Shown: positions 6,689 to 16,285, counted from the first letter of the stretch. The stretch: DNA of 38,081 bases from Thiomicrorhabdus sp034722175 (GCA_034722175.1 JAYENR010000184.1:1-38081), one strand, 5' to 3'. The notes: generated by a model not told the origin, from the letters alone. Numbers and translations: made by a program.

Positions 6689-7305
6689 ACGGAAAAAACC
6701 TCCGTTTTTCGATAAAGGTCATCAATATTCCAGCGATTTTCAGGTTCGGCTAACCGTTTGGTTTGTGCCTCATCATGGCTGATCCAAATCATCGCAGCAG
6801 ATTGAGTTTGGCAATACGCTTTCACCAAGCTTTCAACCTTTAATGTCGAGACCTTATCTAAGTTGGCGGTAATTTCATCTAATAGCAAAATAGTTGGCTT
6901 GTAAACCAAGCCTCTTAACAGTGCTAAACGCTGTTTTTCTCCGCTAGATAACGCATTAATTGGTTGAGTCAGATGTTTTAAACTTAAACCGATCTGTTGC
7001 AGTTCATCTTCGGTTGGCAGGGTTTCAAAGTGTTCTTCAGCGGTTTCTCGCCACCAAGCCGTTTCAGCTGAGAAATACATCACTTGCTGTCGCCAGTTTT
7101 CTGGGCAGGTGCTCATTTGTGATTGGCCGTTTAATTGAATCGTGCCTTGATGATCTACCAAGTCAGCCAACGCTTTAAACAAAACCGATTTACCCGTGCC
7201 CGACTCACCAAACAACACCACCATTTGCTGGCTTTGCAACTGCAAGCTAATGGCATTTTTCATGCCCTTAGAATGAACCGAATCGGCTTTGAATAAAGTA
7301 GACAT
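6685..7305 (-). CDS. fetA: FetA-type ABC transporter ATP-binding protein
   Basis: The 206-residue ATPase has Walker A GESGTGKS (33-40), the ABC signature LSSGEKQR (119-126), Walker B ILLLDE (139-144) and the switch histidine in WISHDE. The short length is normal for FetA. It should power the FetB permease. Its ATG shares one base with the uvrD stop codon (TAATG) and its own stop overlaps fetB, so all three genes lie on one transcript with coupled translation. Pairing a metal exporter with a repair helicase is unusual and may reflect shared need under oxidative stress. Confidence 0.9.
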   Translation of the reverse strand: MSTLFKADSVHSKGMKNAISLQLQSQQMVVLFGESGTGKSVLFKALADLVDHQGTIQLNGQSQMSTCPENWRQQVMYFSAETAWWRETAEEHFETLPTEDELQQIGLSLKHLTQPINALSSGEKQRLALLRGLVYKPTILLLDEITANLDKVSTLKVESLVKAYCQTQSAAMIWISHDEAQTKRLAEPENRWNIDDLYRKTEVFSV

Positions 7306-9566
7306 TAGGCTCTTTTTTCCAATTTAGCGTAAGCCATCACTAACCACTTAGAACCGACCTCATCAAAATTGATATTAACGCTCGCGTGATCGCCCGAACC
7401 TTGAATCGATAGCACCATACCCTCACCAAATTTCTGGTGGAAGACTCGATCTCCAATGCTATAACCTGTCTGGTTCGCTTCAGCTAAAGCTTTTTGGGCA
7501 CTCATATCCAAACTTGATTCAATCGTAGGGTGTACCGAGCCAGACAAACGTACAAAATCGACACACTCTGCCGGAATCTCTTTAATAAAACGAGATGGTG
7601 CAGGATAGAACTCTGCGCCATGTAAACGGCGACGATTGGCAAAGGTAATCATGAGCTGTTTTTCAGCACGTGTCACCCCGACATAAGCCAAACGGCGTTC
7701 CTCTTCGAGTCGTGATGCCTCTTCTACCGACTTTTGAGATGGAAACAGTCCTTCTTCGACCCCGACCATAAAGACCAGAGGAAACTCCAAACCTTTAGCG
7801 GCATGTAAGGTCATCAGTTGCACCGATGACTCCCACTCATCGGCTTGCTGCTCTCCGGCTTCCAGTGCCGCTTGCGCTAAAAACTCTGACAATGGATCGG
7901 CAAATTCGGTTACCTCATTTAAGGTGCCATCGCTTTGCTGTGTTTGACTGGCTTGATTCGCCTGCTCTTCGGACTCAACACCCTCAATCGATTCTTGCGG
8001 CTTGGCCACTTTGAACTGGCTGGCTGCATTGATGAGTTCGTCAATGTTCTCTAAACGACCTTGACCTTGTTCTGAACTGTCTTTTTCAAAATGCGCCTGC
8101 AAACCTGAACGAGAGATCACCTGCATAACTTGATCTTGCAGATCTTGATCAGCGGTACTGTCTCCTAAAGATTCAATCAGCTCCAAAAAGCCTTTTACCG
8201 ATGTTTTCGCTCGTGCCGTTAAACCTTGCTCCACCGCTTTCTGAGCCGCTTGCCACATTGAGATCTGCTGGTCACGCGCAATCGAACGAATACCATCGGC
8301 GGTTTTTTGACCAATACCACGAGGAGGATGGTTATAAGCTCGTTCAAAAGCCGCATCATCATCACGGTTAGCCAACAGACGCAGGTAACTTAAAACATCT
8401 TTGATCTCGGCACGATCATAGAAACGCAAACCACCATAAACACGATACGGAATCTGTGCTTGCAATAAAGCCTGCTCCATAATGCGTGACTGGGCATTTG
8501 AGCGGTACAAAATCGCCACTTCATTACGTGCCCCACCTTGCTCACACCACGCCTTAATCTGGTTGCAGACGTAATTCGCCTCATCCATCTCATTAAAGGC
8601 TTCGTAAACTCGAATCGGCGCACCCTCTTCGCCATCACTCCACAACTGTTTACCCATACGAGTGGTGTTATTAGCAATCAGGGCATTCGCCGCCTTTAAA
8701 ATAGTACCGGTTGAACGGTAATTCTGCTCTAAACGCACCATCTGTACTTGAGAAAAGTCATCACCAAATTGACGAATGTTTTCGACTTTAGCACCACGCC
8801 AACCGTAGATCGACTGGTCGTCATCGCCCACCACAAACAACTTACCTGAGCCACCCGCCAAAACACGCAACCAAGCGTATTGCAAGCTGTTGGTGTCTTG
8901 AAACTCGTCCACTAAAATATGTTTATAACGCGCTTGATAATGCGCCAGCACTTGTGGATTCTTTAACCACAACTCATGGGCACGTAACAATAGCTCGGCA
9001 AAATCCACCAGGCCTGATCGCTGACACTGCTCTTCGTAAGCCGCATAGATTTGAACCATCTGTGCAACAAAGGGGTTATGACCAGGATCAATATGCTGCG
9101 GTCGTTTACCCTCCTCTTTCTCACCATTAATAAAGGCTTGAACTTGACGATGTGGCCATTGCGCCTCGTCCAATTCCATGCCTTTTAAAAGACGTTTAAT
9201 GACGCGTTTCTGGTCATCAGAATCCAAAATCTGGAAGTTTTGTGGTAGACCAACCTCTTGATAGTGCTGACGTAACAGACGATAGGCAATACCATGAAAG
9301 GTTCCCATGGTTAAACCATTTGATTTCTGACCAATCAACGCTTCAATACGACCACGCATCTCATTTGAGGCTTTATTAGTAAAGGTAACCGCCATAATAT
9401 TATAAGAGGACAAGCCAATCACCTCGGTTAACCAGGCAATACGGTGCACCAATACCCGAGTTTTACCACTGCCGGCTCCGGCTAAAATCAGAGCGTGTTG
9501 ATCGTCCACCGCCACGGCTTGGCGTTGCGCATCATTTAAGTCATTTAATATATAAGAGATATCCAT
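7305..9566 (-). CDS. uvrD: DNA helicase II (UvrD, superfamily 1)
   Basis: The 753-residue helicase has Walker A AGAGSGKT (29-36), motif II DEFQDTN, motif III GDDDQSIYGWRGA, motif IV QNYRS, motif V LHAAKGLEF and motif VI LAYVGVTRAE. The beginning MDISYILNDLNDAQRQAVA matches E. coli UvrD closely, so I choose the ATG at 9566; an in-frame TTG at 9590 would add eight residues. It unwinds DNA 3' to 5' in nucleotide excision and mismatch repair. An insert rich in Glu, Gln and Ser at about residues 535-570 replaces part of the 2B region linker, and a Tudor-like tail (GDRVFHQKFGEGMVLSI) closes the protein. It is the first gene of the uvrD-fetA-fetB operon. Copy 9009-9016 of CAGGCCTG lies inside. Confidence 0.95.
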   Translation of the reverse strand: MDISYILNDLNDAQRQAVAVDDQHALILAGAGSGKTRVLVHRIAWLTEVIGLSSYNIMAVTFTNKASNEMRGRIEALIGQKSNGLTMGTFHGIAYRLLRQHYQEVGLPQNFQILDSDDQKRVIKRLLKGMELDEAQWPHRQVQAFINGEKEEGKRPQHIDPGHNPFVAQMVQIYAAYEEQCQRSGLVDFAELLLRAHELWLKNPQVLAHYQARYKHILVDEFQDTNSLQYAWLRVLAGGSGKLFVVGDDDQSIYGWRGAKVENIRQFGDDFSQVQMVRLEQNYRSTGTILKAANALIANNTTRMGKQLWSDGEEGAPIRVYEAFNEMDEANYVCNQIKAWCEQGGARNEVAILYRSNAQSRIMEQALLQAQIPYRVYGGLRFYDRAEIKDVLSYLRLLANRDDDAAFERAYNHPPRGIGQKTADGIRSIARDQQISMWQAAQKAVEQGLTARAKTSVKGFLELIESLGDSTADQDLQDQVMQVISRSGLQAHFEKDSSEQGQGRLENIDELINAASQFKVAKPQESIEGVESEEQANQASQTQQSDGTLNEVTEFADPLSEFLAQAALEAGEQQADEWESSVQLMTLHAAKGLEFPLVFMVGVEEGLFPSQKSVEEASRLEEERRLAYVGVTRAEKQLMITFANRRRLHGAEFYPAPSRFIKEIPAECVDFVRLSGSVHPTIESSLDMSAQKALAEANQTGYSIGDRVFHQKFGEGMVLSIQGSGDHASVNINFDEVGSKWLVMAYAKLEKRA

Positions 9567-10009
9567 CGTGTTCTTTGTGCATTCCAGCAACCTAAGCCGC
9601 GTTTAAAAATAGAAGATTGAACAGGCCTGTTCGATATTTATAAAGGCGAGTTATTTGCTTTATTATTCATGTCTAAATTGGCTCATATCCTACGCTAATT
9701 TGAACAAATTGTGGCAAGCAAAACGCTCTAACTTTAACAACTTATGCAATTCCACATAAAAAACATTCGTTATTTTCCTGTATAAGCTTGCATAATCAAA
9801 ACGGTTAATGTAATAATTAGAAAAATTCTAACAAATTCATACTAAAAAATTGGTTACTCAACCGTTTATATAAAAAATTAAAAACCGAGTGATCAGTTGT
9901 CAATAAAGATAAATTTCCATACGAATCTATTTTGACCTTTCGGAGTTGTTCCACAATTCTGTATGTGTCAGGCTATTCGTATAGAAAAAACTAATTAGGA
10001 GTTAAATAC
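9567..10009. other. 443-bp divergent intergenic region, uvrD / trxA
   Basis: AT-rich region holding the divergent promoters. I can see a perfect GAACAGGCCTGTTC palindrome near the uvrD side, the trxA ribosome site AGGAG (9997-10001), and a distant inverted pair ATACGAAT/ATTCGTAT (9919-9926, 9975-9982) ahead of trxA. No promoter boxes are clear enough to call, and I see no gene. Confidence 0.6.
9619..9632. repeat. Extended GAACAGGCCTGTTC palindrome (intergenic)
   Basis: Perfect 14-bp palindrome about 55 bp upstream of the uvrD start. It is one of two fully extended copies of the CAGGCCTG family, the other being in glk at 24099. Confidence 0.8.
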
Positions 10010-10324
10010 ATGATTTCAACAAGTGATGCGAATTTCGAAGCTGAAGTATTAAAATCAGATGTGCCAGTTCTTGTAGACTTTTGGGCTGAGTGGTGTGGAC
10101 CTTGCAAAATGATTGCTCCAATCCTAGACGACATCTGTAACGAATACGCAGGCAAAGTTAAAGTTGCTAAATTAAACATTGACGAGAACCCTGCGACGCC
10201 ACCTAAATACGGTGTACGTGGTATTCCTACTCTAATGTTATTCAAAAACGGTGAAGTAGATGCAACTCAAGTAGGTGCATTATCTAAATCACAACTTACT
10301 GAATTCCTAGACGGAAACCTTTAA
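10010..10324 (+). CDS. trxA: Thioredoxin
   Basis: The 104-residue protein is a standard thioredoxin with WCGPC at 28-32 (redox cysteines 29 and 32), the preceding VLVDFWAEW strand, and the cis-proline in RGIPTLMLF. It reduces protein disulfides in the cytoplasm. TAGGAGTT nine bases before the ATG is a good ribosome site. The next gene is rho, the same order as in E. coli, but a 12-bp hairpin lies between them. PPKYGVRG replaces the common AxxYxIRG before the cis-proline, a minor difference. Confidence 0.96.
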   Translation: MISTSDANFEAEVLKSDVPVLVDFWAEWCGPCKMIAPILDDICNEYAGKVKVAKLNIDENPATPPKYGVRGIPTLMLFKNGEVDATQVGALSKSQLTEFLDGNL

Positions 10325-10335
10325 GTTTGTCTGTG

Positions 10336-10370
10336 GGCTATCTTGATGTGATCAAGATAGCCACATTTAA
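10336..10370 (+). terminator. Hairpin after trxA, probable terminator or attenuator
   Basis: GGCTATCTTGAT and ATCAAGATAGCC form a perfect 12-bp stem around GTG (10336-10362), followed by ACATTTAAT. The T tract is weak, so termination may be partial, letting some transcripts run into rho. Confidence 0.6.
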
Positions 10371-10454
10371 TATGATTCAATCCTTTCCGTTCACTCTCTT
10401 TCCATTTTTTGATTCAGCTCTGTTGACTCAATATCAAGAACATTCAAAAGTACT

Positions 10455-11714
10455 ATGAACTTACCCGATTTAAAACAACAATCAGTCGCGTCTTTATTAG
10501 ACCTAGCCGCCAGCATGAACTTGGACAATAACCTTGCCCGTTTACGTAAGCAGGATATTATCTTTGCGATCTTAAAAGGTCACGCTAAAAAAGGTGAAGA
10601 TATTTATGGCCAAGGTGTATTAGAGGTCCTACCTGATGGGTTTGGTTTTTTAAGAACAGCTGAAGGTTCTTACCTTGCAGGTCCTGATGATCTTTATGTC
10701 TCTCCAAGCCAAATCCGTCGTTTCGGTTTGCGTAAAGGGGACACCATCCAAGGTAAAATTCGTCCACCAAAAGAGGGCGAGCGTTATTTTGCATTATTAA
10801 AAGTAGAAGCGATCAACTTTGAAGATCCAGACGTTGCACGTAGAAAGATTGCGTTTGAAAACTTAACGCCTCTACACGCACAAGACCGCTTGAAAATGGA
10901 AGTAGGTAACGGCAGTACTGAAGACATTACACCGCGTATTATCGATATCGCCGCACCGTTCGGGATGGGACAACGTGGATTGATTGTCGCGCCACCTAAA
11001 TCAGGTAAAACGGTTATCCTGCAACAGATGGCACAATCGATTGCTGAAAACTACCCAGATGCGCACCTGATCGTACTTCTAATTGATGAACGTCCTGAAG
11101 AAGTAACGGAAATGCAGCGCACAGTTAAAGGTGAAGTTATTTCATCAACCTTTGATGAACCTGCCACTCGTCACGTACAAGTGGCTGAGATGGTAATTGA
11201 AAAAGCTAAACGTTTAACGGAACATAAAACCGACGTTATTATCCTGCTAGATTCAATTACTCGTTTAGCGCGTGCTTACAACACGGTTGTCCCATCATCT
11301 GGTAAGATCCTTACTGGTGGTGTGGATGCGAACGCTTTACACCGTCCTAAACGTTTCTTTGGTGCGGCACGTAACATCGAAGAAGGTGGTTCTTTAACGA
11401 TCATTGCGACTGCGTTGGTAGATACAGGTTCTAAAATGGATGAGGTTATCTTTGAAGAGTTCAAAGGAACCGGTAACATGGAACTTCACTTGTCGCGTAA
11501 CATCGCTGAAAAACGCATCTTCCCTGCGATTAACCTAGAGAAGTCTGGAACACGTAAAGAAGAGTTACTGACCACCAAAGATGAATTACAGAATATTTGG
11601 ATTCTTCGTCGTTTCTTACAGACATTGAATGAAGTTGACGCGATTGAAACCTTGATTGATCAGATGAAAGTTTCGAAGACTAATGAGCAGTTGTTCCAAG
11701 CGATGAAACGCTAA
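10455..11714 (+). CDS. rho: Transcription termination factor Rho
   Basis: The 419-residue protein is exactly the length of E. coli Rho. It has the N-terminal helix bundle, the RNA-binding cold-shock-like motif DGFGFLR (61-67), Walker A APPKSGKT, Walker B VIILLDS, the Q-loop/R-loop region VVPSSGKILTGGVD and the arginine-finger segment. As a hexameric ATPase it pulls RNA and ends untranslated transcripts. No good ribosome site precedes the ATG (AAAGTACT). The 92 bases after the trxA hairpin are pyrimidine-rich (TCCTTTCCGTTCACTCTCTT), a composition favourable to Rho binding, so autoregulation in the leader is plausible but inferred. Confidence 0.97.
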   Translation: MNLPDLKQQSVASLLDLAASMNLDNNLARLRKQDIIFAILKGHAKKGEDIYGQGVLEVLPDGFGFLRTAEGSYLAGPDDLYVSPSQIRRFGLRKGDTIQGKIRPPKEGERYFALLKVEAINFEDPDVARRKIAFENLTPLHAQDRLKMEVGNGSTEDITPRIIDIAAPFGMGQRGLIVAPPKSGKTVILQQMAQSIAENYPDAHLIVLLIDERPEEVTEMQRTVKGEVISSTFDEPATRHVQVAEMVIEKAKRLTEHKTDVIILLDSITRLARAYNTVVPSSGKILTGGVDANALHRPKRFFGAARNIEEGGSLTIIATALVDTGSKMDEVIFEEFKGTGNMELHLSRNIAEKRIFPAINLEKSGTRKEELLTTKDELQNIWILRRFLQTLNEVDAIETLIDQMKVSKTNEQLFQAMKR

Positions 11715-11812
11715 ATTTCACTGGTAAGCTAATCAAAGACAATTACACCTAACTTTTAACCCCAACTTACTGAAATGTGAGATTAAAAAGATAAATAATT
11801 GGCAAAAGAGAT

Positions 11813-11840
11813 TTGCAATTTAATTTTTTATCACTATAAT
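11813..11840 (+). promoter_or_regulatory. Probable rpmE2 promoter
   Basis: TTGCAA (11813-11818) and a consensus TATAAT (11835-11840) are 16 bp apart, 38 bp before the ATG. No Zur-type palindrome is visible around it. Confidence 0.6.
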
Positions 11841-11877
11841 TCCCTTTCTTTAAGAAATTAACAAATGGTCCGTCATC

Positions 11878-12126
11878 ATGCAAGCAGACATTCACCCAGA
11901 ATATAACGAAGTCGTTTTCCAAGATATCTCTACTGGAGAAACTTTTTTGACTCGTTCTACAATTGAAAAAACTTCTGGCGATACAATTACTTTAGACGGT
12001 AAAGACTATCCGCTAGTTCGTATTGAAGTATCTAGCGCTTCTCACCCTTTCTACACAGGTAAGCAAACACTTGTAGATACTGAAGGACGTGTTGAGAAGT
12101 TCAAGCAGAAATACGCTCGTCGTTAA
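11878..12126 (+). CDS. rpmE2: 50S ribosomal protein L31 type B (zinc-independent)
   Basis: The 82-residue protein starts with the type B signature IHPEYNEVVFQDISTGETFL and ends HPFYTGKQTLVDTEGRVEKF. It lacks the CxxC zinc ligands of type A L31. In bacteria having both forms, type B replaces type A when zinc is scarce; here the strong TATAAT promoter and absence of a visible Zur box hint that it may be the main form. Only a genome search for a type A copy can settle this. It is followed by a strong terminator. Confidence 0.94.
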   Translation: MQADIHPEYNEVVFQDISTGETFLTRSTIEKTSGDTITLDGKDYPLVRIEVSSASHPFYTGKQTLVDTEGRVEKFKQKYARR

Positions 12127-12158
12127 TAGGGACTGCTTTTTTAGCAACCCACAACGAC

Positions 12159-12213
12159 AAAAGCGCTGTATTCAACTCTTGGTTGTACCAAGTTTTGAAA
12201 CAGCGCTTTTTTT
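12159..12213. terminator. Bidirectional terminator between rpmE2 and glgP
   Basis: AAAAGCGCTGT pairs with ACAGCGCTTTT and is followed by a run of T. A second hairpin (CTTGG/CCAAG) sits in the loop. On the minus strand the same stem ends the glycogen operon. Confidence 0.8.
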
Positions 12214-12271
12214 ATGTCTAAAAATAAGATATAGATAGACCCTACGGCTGACACCATAAGGTCTGTTTGAT

Positions 12272-14764
12272 CTAGTCCTTGATCTGAATCGGTTCTAACT
12301 TCCAAATATCATCGTTGTATTGCTGCATCGTACGATCGGTAGAAAAAATCCCACTACGCGCACTATTAATAATACTTTTTCTTACCCACTCTTCATTATC
12401 TTGATAAGTCATGGCAGCATGCTCATGAGCCTCGACGTAGCTATCAAAATCAGCCAGTGTTAACCACGGGTCATTTGGACTCTTTAACGAGTTGATAATA
12501 TCGTTAAAAATACCCGGTTCAAACTGGTTAAAGTGTCCAGACTCTAATAACTGCAAAACATTCTGTAAACATTGGCTCTGCTCAATAAAATGGTGAGGTT
12601 GATAGTGCTGACGTAACGCTTCTACTTCTGGGGTGTGCAAGCCAAATAGGAAGAAATTATCATCTCCAACCGCTTCACGAATCTCAACGTTTGCCCCATC
12701 CAAAGTACCAATCGTTAAAGCACCATTCATCATGAACTTCATATTACCCGTACCCGAAGCCTCCTTACCTGCGGTTGAAATCTGTTCAGATAGATCCGTG
12801 CCTGGGCAAATCACTTCCATAGCTGACACACGATAGTTCGGAAAGAACACAACCTTAAGTTTATCGCCGACATCAGGATCCGCATTAACGATTTGCGCCA
12901 CATTGTTGATCAATTTAATAATCAACTTGGCCATCGCATAACCTGGTGCCGCTTTCCCACCAAAAATCACACTTCGATTGGTCCAGTTTTCTGTATCGCC
13001 ACGCTTTATACGTGAATAGAGATGAATCACATGCAGAACATTTAAAAGTTGGCGCTTGTATTCATGGATACGTTTTACCTGTACATCAAACATTGAACGT
13101 GGATTGAGTACCACGCCTGTTTTGCGAGCAATCAACTCTGCTAAACGTTTTTTATTGTTTTGCTTAACTTTGCGCCAAGCCTTTTGGAAATCTGGATTCG
13201 AAGCGTACGCCTCAATCTGTTCAAGCTCGGTTAATTGAGTAATCCAATCTTCACCAATTTTGTCTTTCAACAAGCTGCGTAACTCTGGATTACAGCCTGC
13301 TAACCAACGACGTTGAGTCACGCCATTGGTTTTATTGTTAAACTTCTCTGGCCACAACTGATAAAAATCATTGAATAAACCGTCTTTTAGCAACTGTGAG
13401 TGTAATGCCGCCACACCATTCACCGAATGACTACCGACAATCGCTAAAAACGCCATAGAGACGTTATTATGCTCATCAATAATCGACATACGACGTTTAC
13501 GGTCATTATCTCCCGGCCACTTCATTGAAACTTGCATTAGAAACTGATGGTTAATCTCATAGATAATTTCTAAAGGACGTGGCAGAAGCTTTTCAAACAG
13601 GCCTACTGACCACTTCTCTAACGCCTCTGGCAATAAAGTATGATTGGTATAGGCCATTGTTTGACTGGTAATGGCCCAAGCAGCATCCCAATCCATCCCT
13701 TCTTTATCAATTAGCAAACGCATCAGTTCCGCTACCGCCAAACTTGGATGGGTATCATTTAATTGGAAAGCGTTAAATTCCGCAAAGTCATCAAAATGAC
13801 CATAACGCGCTTTCCACTGCGAGACCACGTCTTGTAAACTCGCTGACACTAAAAAGTACTGCTGTTTTAAACGCAGTTCTTTACCATTTTCACTGCTGTC
13901 ATTTGGATAGAGAACCATTGTGATGTTTTCAGCTTCGGCTTTCTTAGCCACCGCTTCGTGATACGAACCTGCATTAAATTCTGAAAGGTCAAAGCCTTCT
14001 TGAGCGGTCGCAGACCACAAACGTAACGTATTCACCGTACTGTTTTTGAAACCAGGAATCGGCACATCAAACGGCACCGCTTCCACCACCTCTGCATGTT
14101 CCCAGTGGACAATTAATTGTCCTGTATGCGGATCTTTATATTGACGTGTATGCCCACCAAATTTCACAACTCGTGTATATTCTGCACGCTGAATTTCCCA
14201 AGGATAAGGCCCTAAACCTAACCAGTGGTCAGGCTCTTCGATCTGAAAACCATTTTGAATTAATTGACGGAACATACCATATTCATAACGCAGACCGTAG
14301 CCCATAACAGGTAACTGTAAGGTGGCACAGCTATCCATAAAACAGGCCGCTAAACGCCCTAAGCCACCATTCCCCAAACCGGCGTCTTTTTCAGCATCTT
14401 CGATCTCCTCTAAACTCAGACCCAAGTCATACATTGCCTGATCCGTTTCACTTTCAACTCCAAGATTGAGCAAGTTATTGGTCAAAGAACGGCCAATCAA
14501 AAACTCCATCGATAAATAATAGGCTTTTTTAATTTTGGTGGCGTTATAGGCTTCCCACGTTTTTTTCCAATGCGCCATTAAACGATCACGCGTGGTATAC
14601 GACAAGGCTTTAAATAGATAGTAATCTTCAGAATTGATATTACGACCTAAGGTATTACATAAATACTTTAAAAAATCGGTTTCAATATCCTCTTTTCCCA
14701 TTCCGACATGTTGCAACATGTCGGTAATGACTTCTATTCGTTTAGCTTCAACTGAGGTTGGCAT
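12272..14764 (-). CDS. glgP: Glycogen/maltodextrin phosphorylase
   Basis: The 830-residue enzyme belongs to glycosyltransferase family 35. It has GLGNGGLGRLAACFMDS in the N-terminal half and the pyridoxal phosphate site KEASGTGNMKFMMNG with lysine 676; GTLDGANVEI follows as expected. It releases glucose 1-phosphate from the non-reducing ends of alpha-1,4-glucan using phosphate. The length is close to E. coli GlgP (815). Its ATG follows the glgA stop with no gap (TAAATG), so translation is coupled. It is the last gene of the glg operon, which ends at the terminator at 12159-12213. GlgP versus MalP cannot be told from the sequence alone; operon context favours GlgP. Confidence 0.95.
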   Translation of the reverse strand: MPTSVEAKRIEVITDMLQHVGMGKEDIETDFLKYLCNTLGRNINSEDYYLFKALSYTTRDRLMAHWKKTWEAYNATKIKKAYYLSMEFLIGRSLTNNLLNLGVESETDQAMYDLGLSLEEIEDAEKDAGLGNGGLGRLAACFMDSCATLQLPVMGYGLRYEYGMFRQLIQNGFQIEEPDHWLGLGPYPWEIQRAEYTRVVKFGGHTRQYKDPHTGQLIVHWEHAEVVEAVPFDVPIPGFKNSTVNTLRLWSATAQEGFDLSEFNAGSYHEAVAKKAEAENITMVLYPNDSSENGKELRLKQQYFLVSASLQDVVSQWKARYGHFDDFAEFNAFQLNDTHPSLAVAELMRLLIDKEGMDWDAAWAITSQTMAYTNHTLLPEALEKWSVGLFEKLLPRPLEIIYEINHQFLMQVSMKWPGDNDRKRRMSIIDEHNNVSMAFLAIVGSHSVNGVAALHSQLLKDGLFNDFYQLWPEKFNNKTNGVTQRRWLAGCNPELRSLLKDKIGEDWITQLTELEQIEAYASNPDFQKAWRKVKQNNKKRLAELIARKTGVVLNPRSMFDVQVKRIHEYKRQLLNVLHVIHLYSRIKRGDTENWTNRSVIFGGKAAPGYAMAKLIIKLINNVAQIVNADPDVGDKLKVVFFPNYRVSAMEVICPGTDLSEQISTAGKEASGTGNMKFMMNGALTIGTLDGANVEIREAVGDDNFFLFGLHTPEVEALRQHYQPHHFIEQSQCLQNVLQLLESGHFNQFEPGIFNDIINSLKSPNDPWLTLADFDSYVEAHEHAAMTYQDNEEWVRKSIINSARSGIFSTDRTMQQYNDDIWKLEPIQIKD

Positions 14765-16285
14765 TTAATGTTTCTCCGTATATAAACTGACATATTGTTT
14801 GGCACTGGCTTTCCAATCAAAGACTTGTTGCATACCCGTTTTCTGTATTTTTTGCCAGGTACGTTTTTTATCAAACAGATGTAAGGCGTGTAGAATCGTT
14901 GATTTAAGCGCATGGCGACTTGGGTCGTAAAAAACAAACCCCGTTGCTTTGCTGGCTTTTAAGTTCTCTTCCGTGGCATTAACAACCGTGTCAGCCAGTC
15001 CACCTGTATGATGGACAATCGGAGGCGTGCCATACGCCAAGCTATACATTTGATTTAAACCACAAGGCTCAAAGCGAGATGGCATTAAAAACATATCCGC
15101 CCCCGCTTCCACTCTATGAGCCAGGGATTCTGAGTATCCAATAAAACTCCAAACTCGCCCAGGATATCGCTTGGCAAGTGCTTTGATTTGTGTCTCATAC
15201 TGCTTATCACCTGACCCAACAATCACAAAGTTTGCATTGGTTTGCTGCAACAGCTCTGGCATCACATCTAGAACCAGATCGACGCCTTTTTGCTCAACTA
15301 AGCGTCCAACTAAACCGATCAAGGGTCGATCTAAACAATTCGATAAACGTACTTTGGTTTTCTTCTCAGATTCGCCACGTAACAGACATAATTCACTTAA
15401 CAAGGACTCTTTATTGGCTTTTTTGCCAGCAATCCGACCTTTCTTAACTGAGTAATTTTGAACAATTAGATCATCCACCGCTGGGTGCCAAACTTGGTCG
15501 TCAATACCATTTAATATCCCCACTAATCGACCCTGAGCTTCGCGTTGTTGCAACACCCCTTCAAACCCATATGCAAACTCGGGATAACAAATTTCTTTGG
15601 CATAAGTAGGACTCACCGTCGTCACCCAATCCGCTTTGATCAGGCCTGCTTTAAGCATTGAAAAATGCCCCCAGAACTCCACGCCTTCTTTATCCCAAAG
15701 AGACCAAGGAAGCTCGAGCTGTTCAAACAACGATTTGGGGAAGTTACCCGGATAGGCCATGTTGTGAATGGTAAATACGGTCTTTGGAGGCTGTTTTTCT
15801 AGACTCAGTAGTGCTGGCACCAATCCGGTTTGCCAATCATTCAGATGCACTACATCCGGTTGCCACTTTAAACCAACACGCCCCATAGAAATTTCCGCGA
15901 CCACTTTAGAAAACACCCCAAAACGTTCGCCGTTATCCCACCAGTCTGTGCCATTCGCCGCCAAATAAGGATTACCAGGACGATCAAACAGCTCTGGGAT
16001 ATCAATCAACCAAACAGGAACTTCAATACCTTCAATTGCGCCTACCTTTACTTGTAAGACACGAACTTGATAAGTTCGACCACAGCCACCGACTGAAAAT
16101 GCCGCAACTTTTTTATAACTCTTGTTATCGTGAAATTTCGCCATAACGGATTGATACGCAGGCAACAGCAAACGTACTTTGTGTTTTAAGTCTGCCAGTG
16201 CATTAGGCAAACTACCCGAAACATCGGCCAAACCACCCGTTTTGATTAAAGGGTGCGCTTCTGAGGTCGCAAAAAGTATTTTCAT
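14765..16285 (-). CDS. glgA: Glycogen synthase (ADP-glucose)
   Basis: The 506-residue protein belongs to glycosyltransferase family 5. It starts MKILFATSEAHPLIKTGGLA, where KTGGL binds ADP-glucose, and has the C-terminal EPCGLNQMYSLAYGTPPIVH containing the catalytic glutamate region. It adds glucose from ADP-glucose to the growing chain. I choose the ATG at 16285, which has AGGA six bases upstream, over the TTG at 16291. An odd basic stretch at about residues 285-310 (KGRIAGKKANKESLLSELCL) is longer than in E. coli GlgA (477 residues). The gene carries CAGGCCTG at 15641. Confidence 0.95.
   Translation of the reverse strand: MKILFATSEAHPLIKTGGLADVSGSLPNALADLKHKVRLLLPAYQSVMAKFHDNKSYKKVAAFSVGGCGRTYQVRVLQVKVGAIEGIEVPVWLIDIPELFDRPGNPYLAANGTDWWDNGERFGVFSKVVAEISMGRVGLKWQPDVVHLNDWQTGLVPALLSLEKQPPKTVFTIHNMAYPGNFPKSLFEQLELPWSLWDKEGVEFWGHFSMLKAGLIKADWVTTVSPTYAKEICYPEFAYGFEGVLQQREAQGRLVGILNGIDDQVWHPAVDDLIVQNYSVKKGRIAGKKANKESLLSELCLLRGESEKKTKVRLSNCLDRPLIGLVGRLVEQKGVDLVLDVMPELLQQTNANFVIVGSGDKQYETQIKALAKRYPGRVWSFIGYSESLAHRVEAGADMFLMPSRFEPCGLNQMYSLAYGTPPIVHHTGGLADTVVNATEENLKASKATGFVFYDPSRHALKSTILHALHLFDKKRTWQKIQKTGMQQVFDWKASAKQYVSLYTEKH

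Noticed and set aside
9567..9590. TTG start eight codons upstream for uvrD
   Set aside because: The ATG at 9566 gives the MDISYILNDLND start shared with E. coli UvrD.
9919..9982. ATACGAAT/ATTCGTAT pair as a trxA leader structure
   Set aside because: Eight base pairs across a 48-base loop in AT-rich DNA can occur by chance.
14342..14349. Near copies of the palindrome (for example 4128, 13597, 14342, 20009, 23308)
   Set aside because: One or two mismatches; left out of the count of 20 so that it stays strict.
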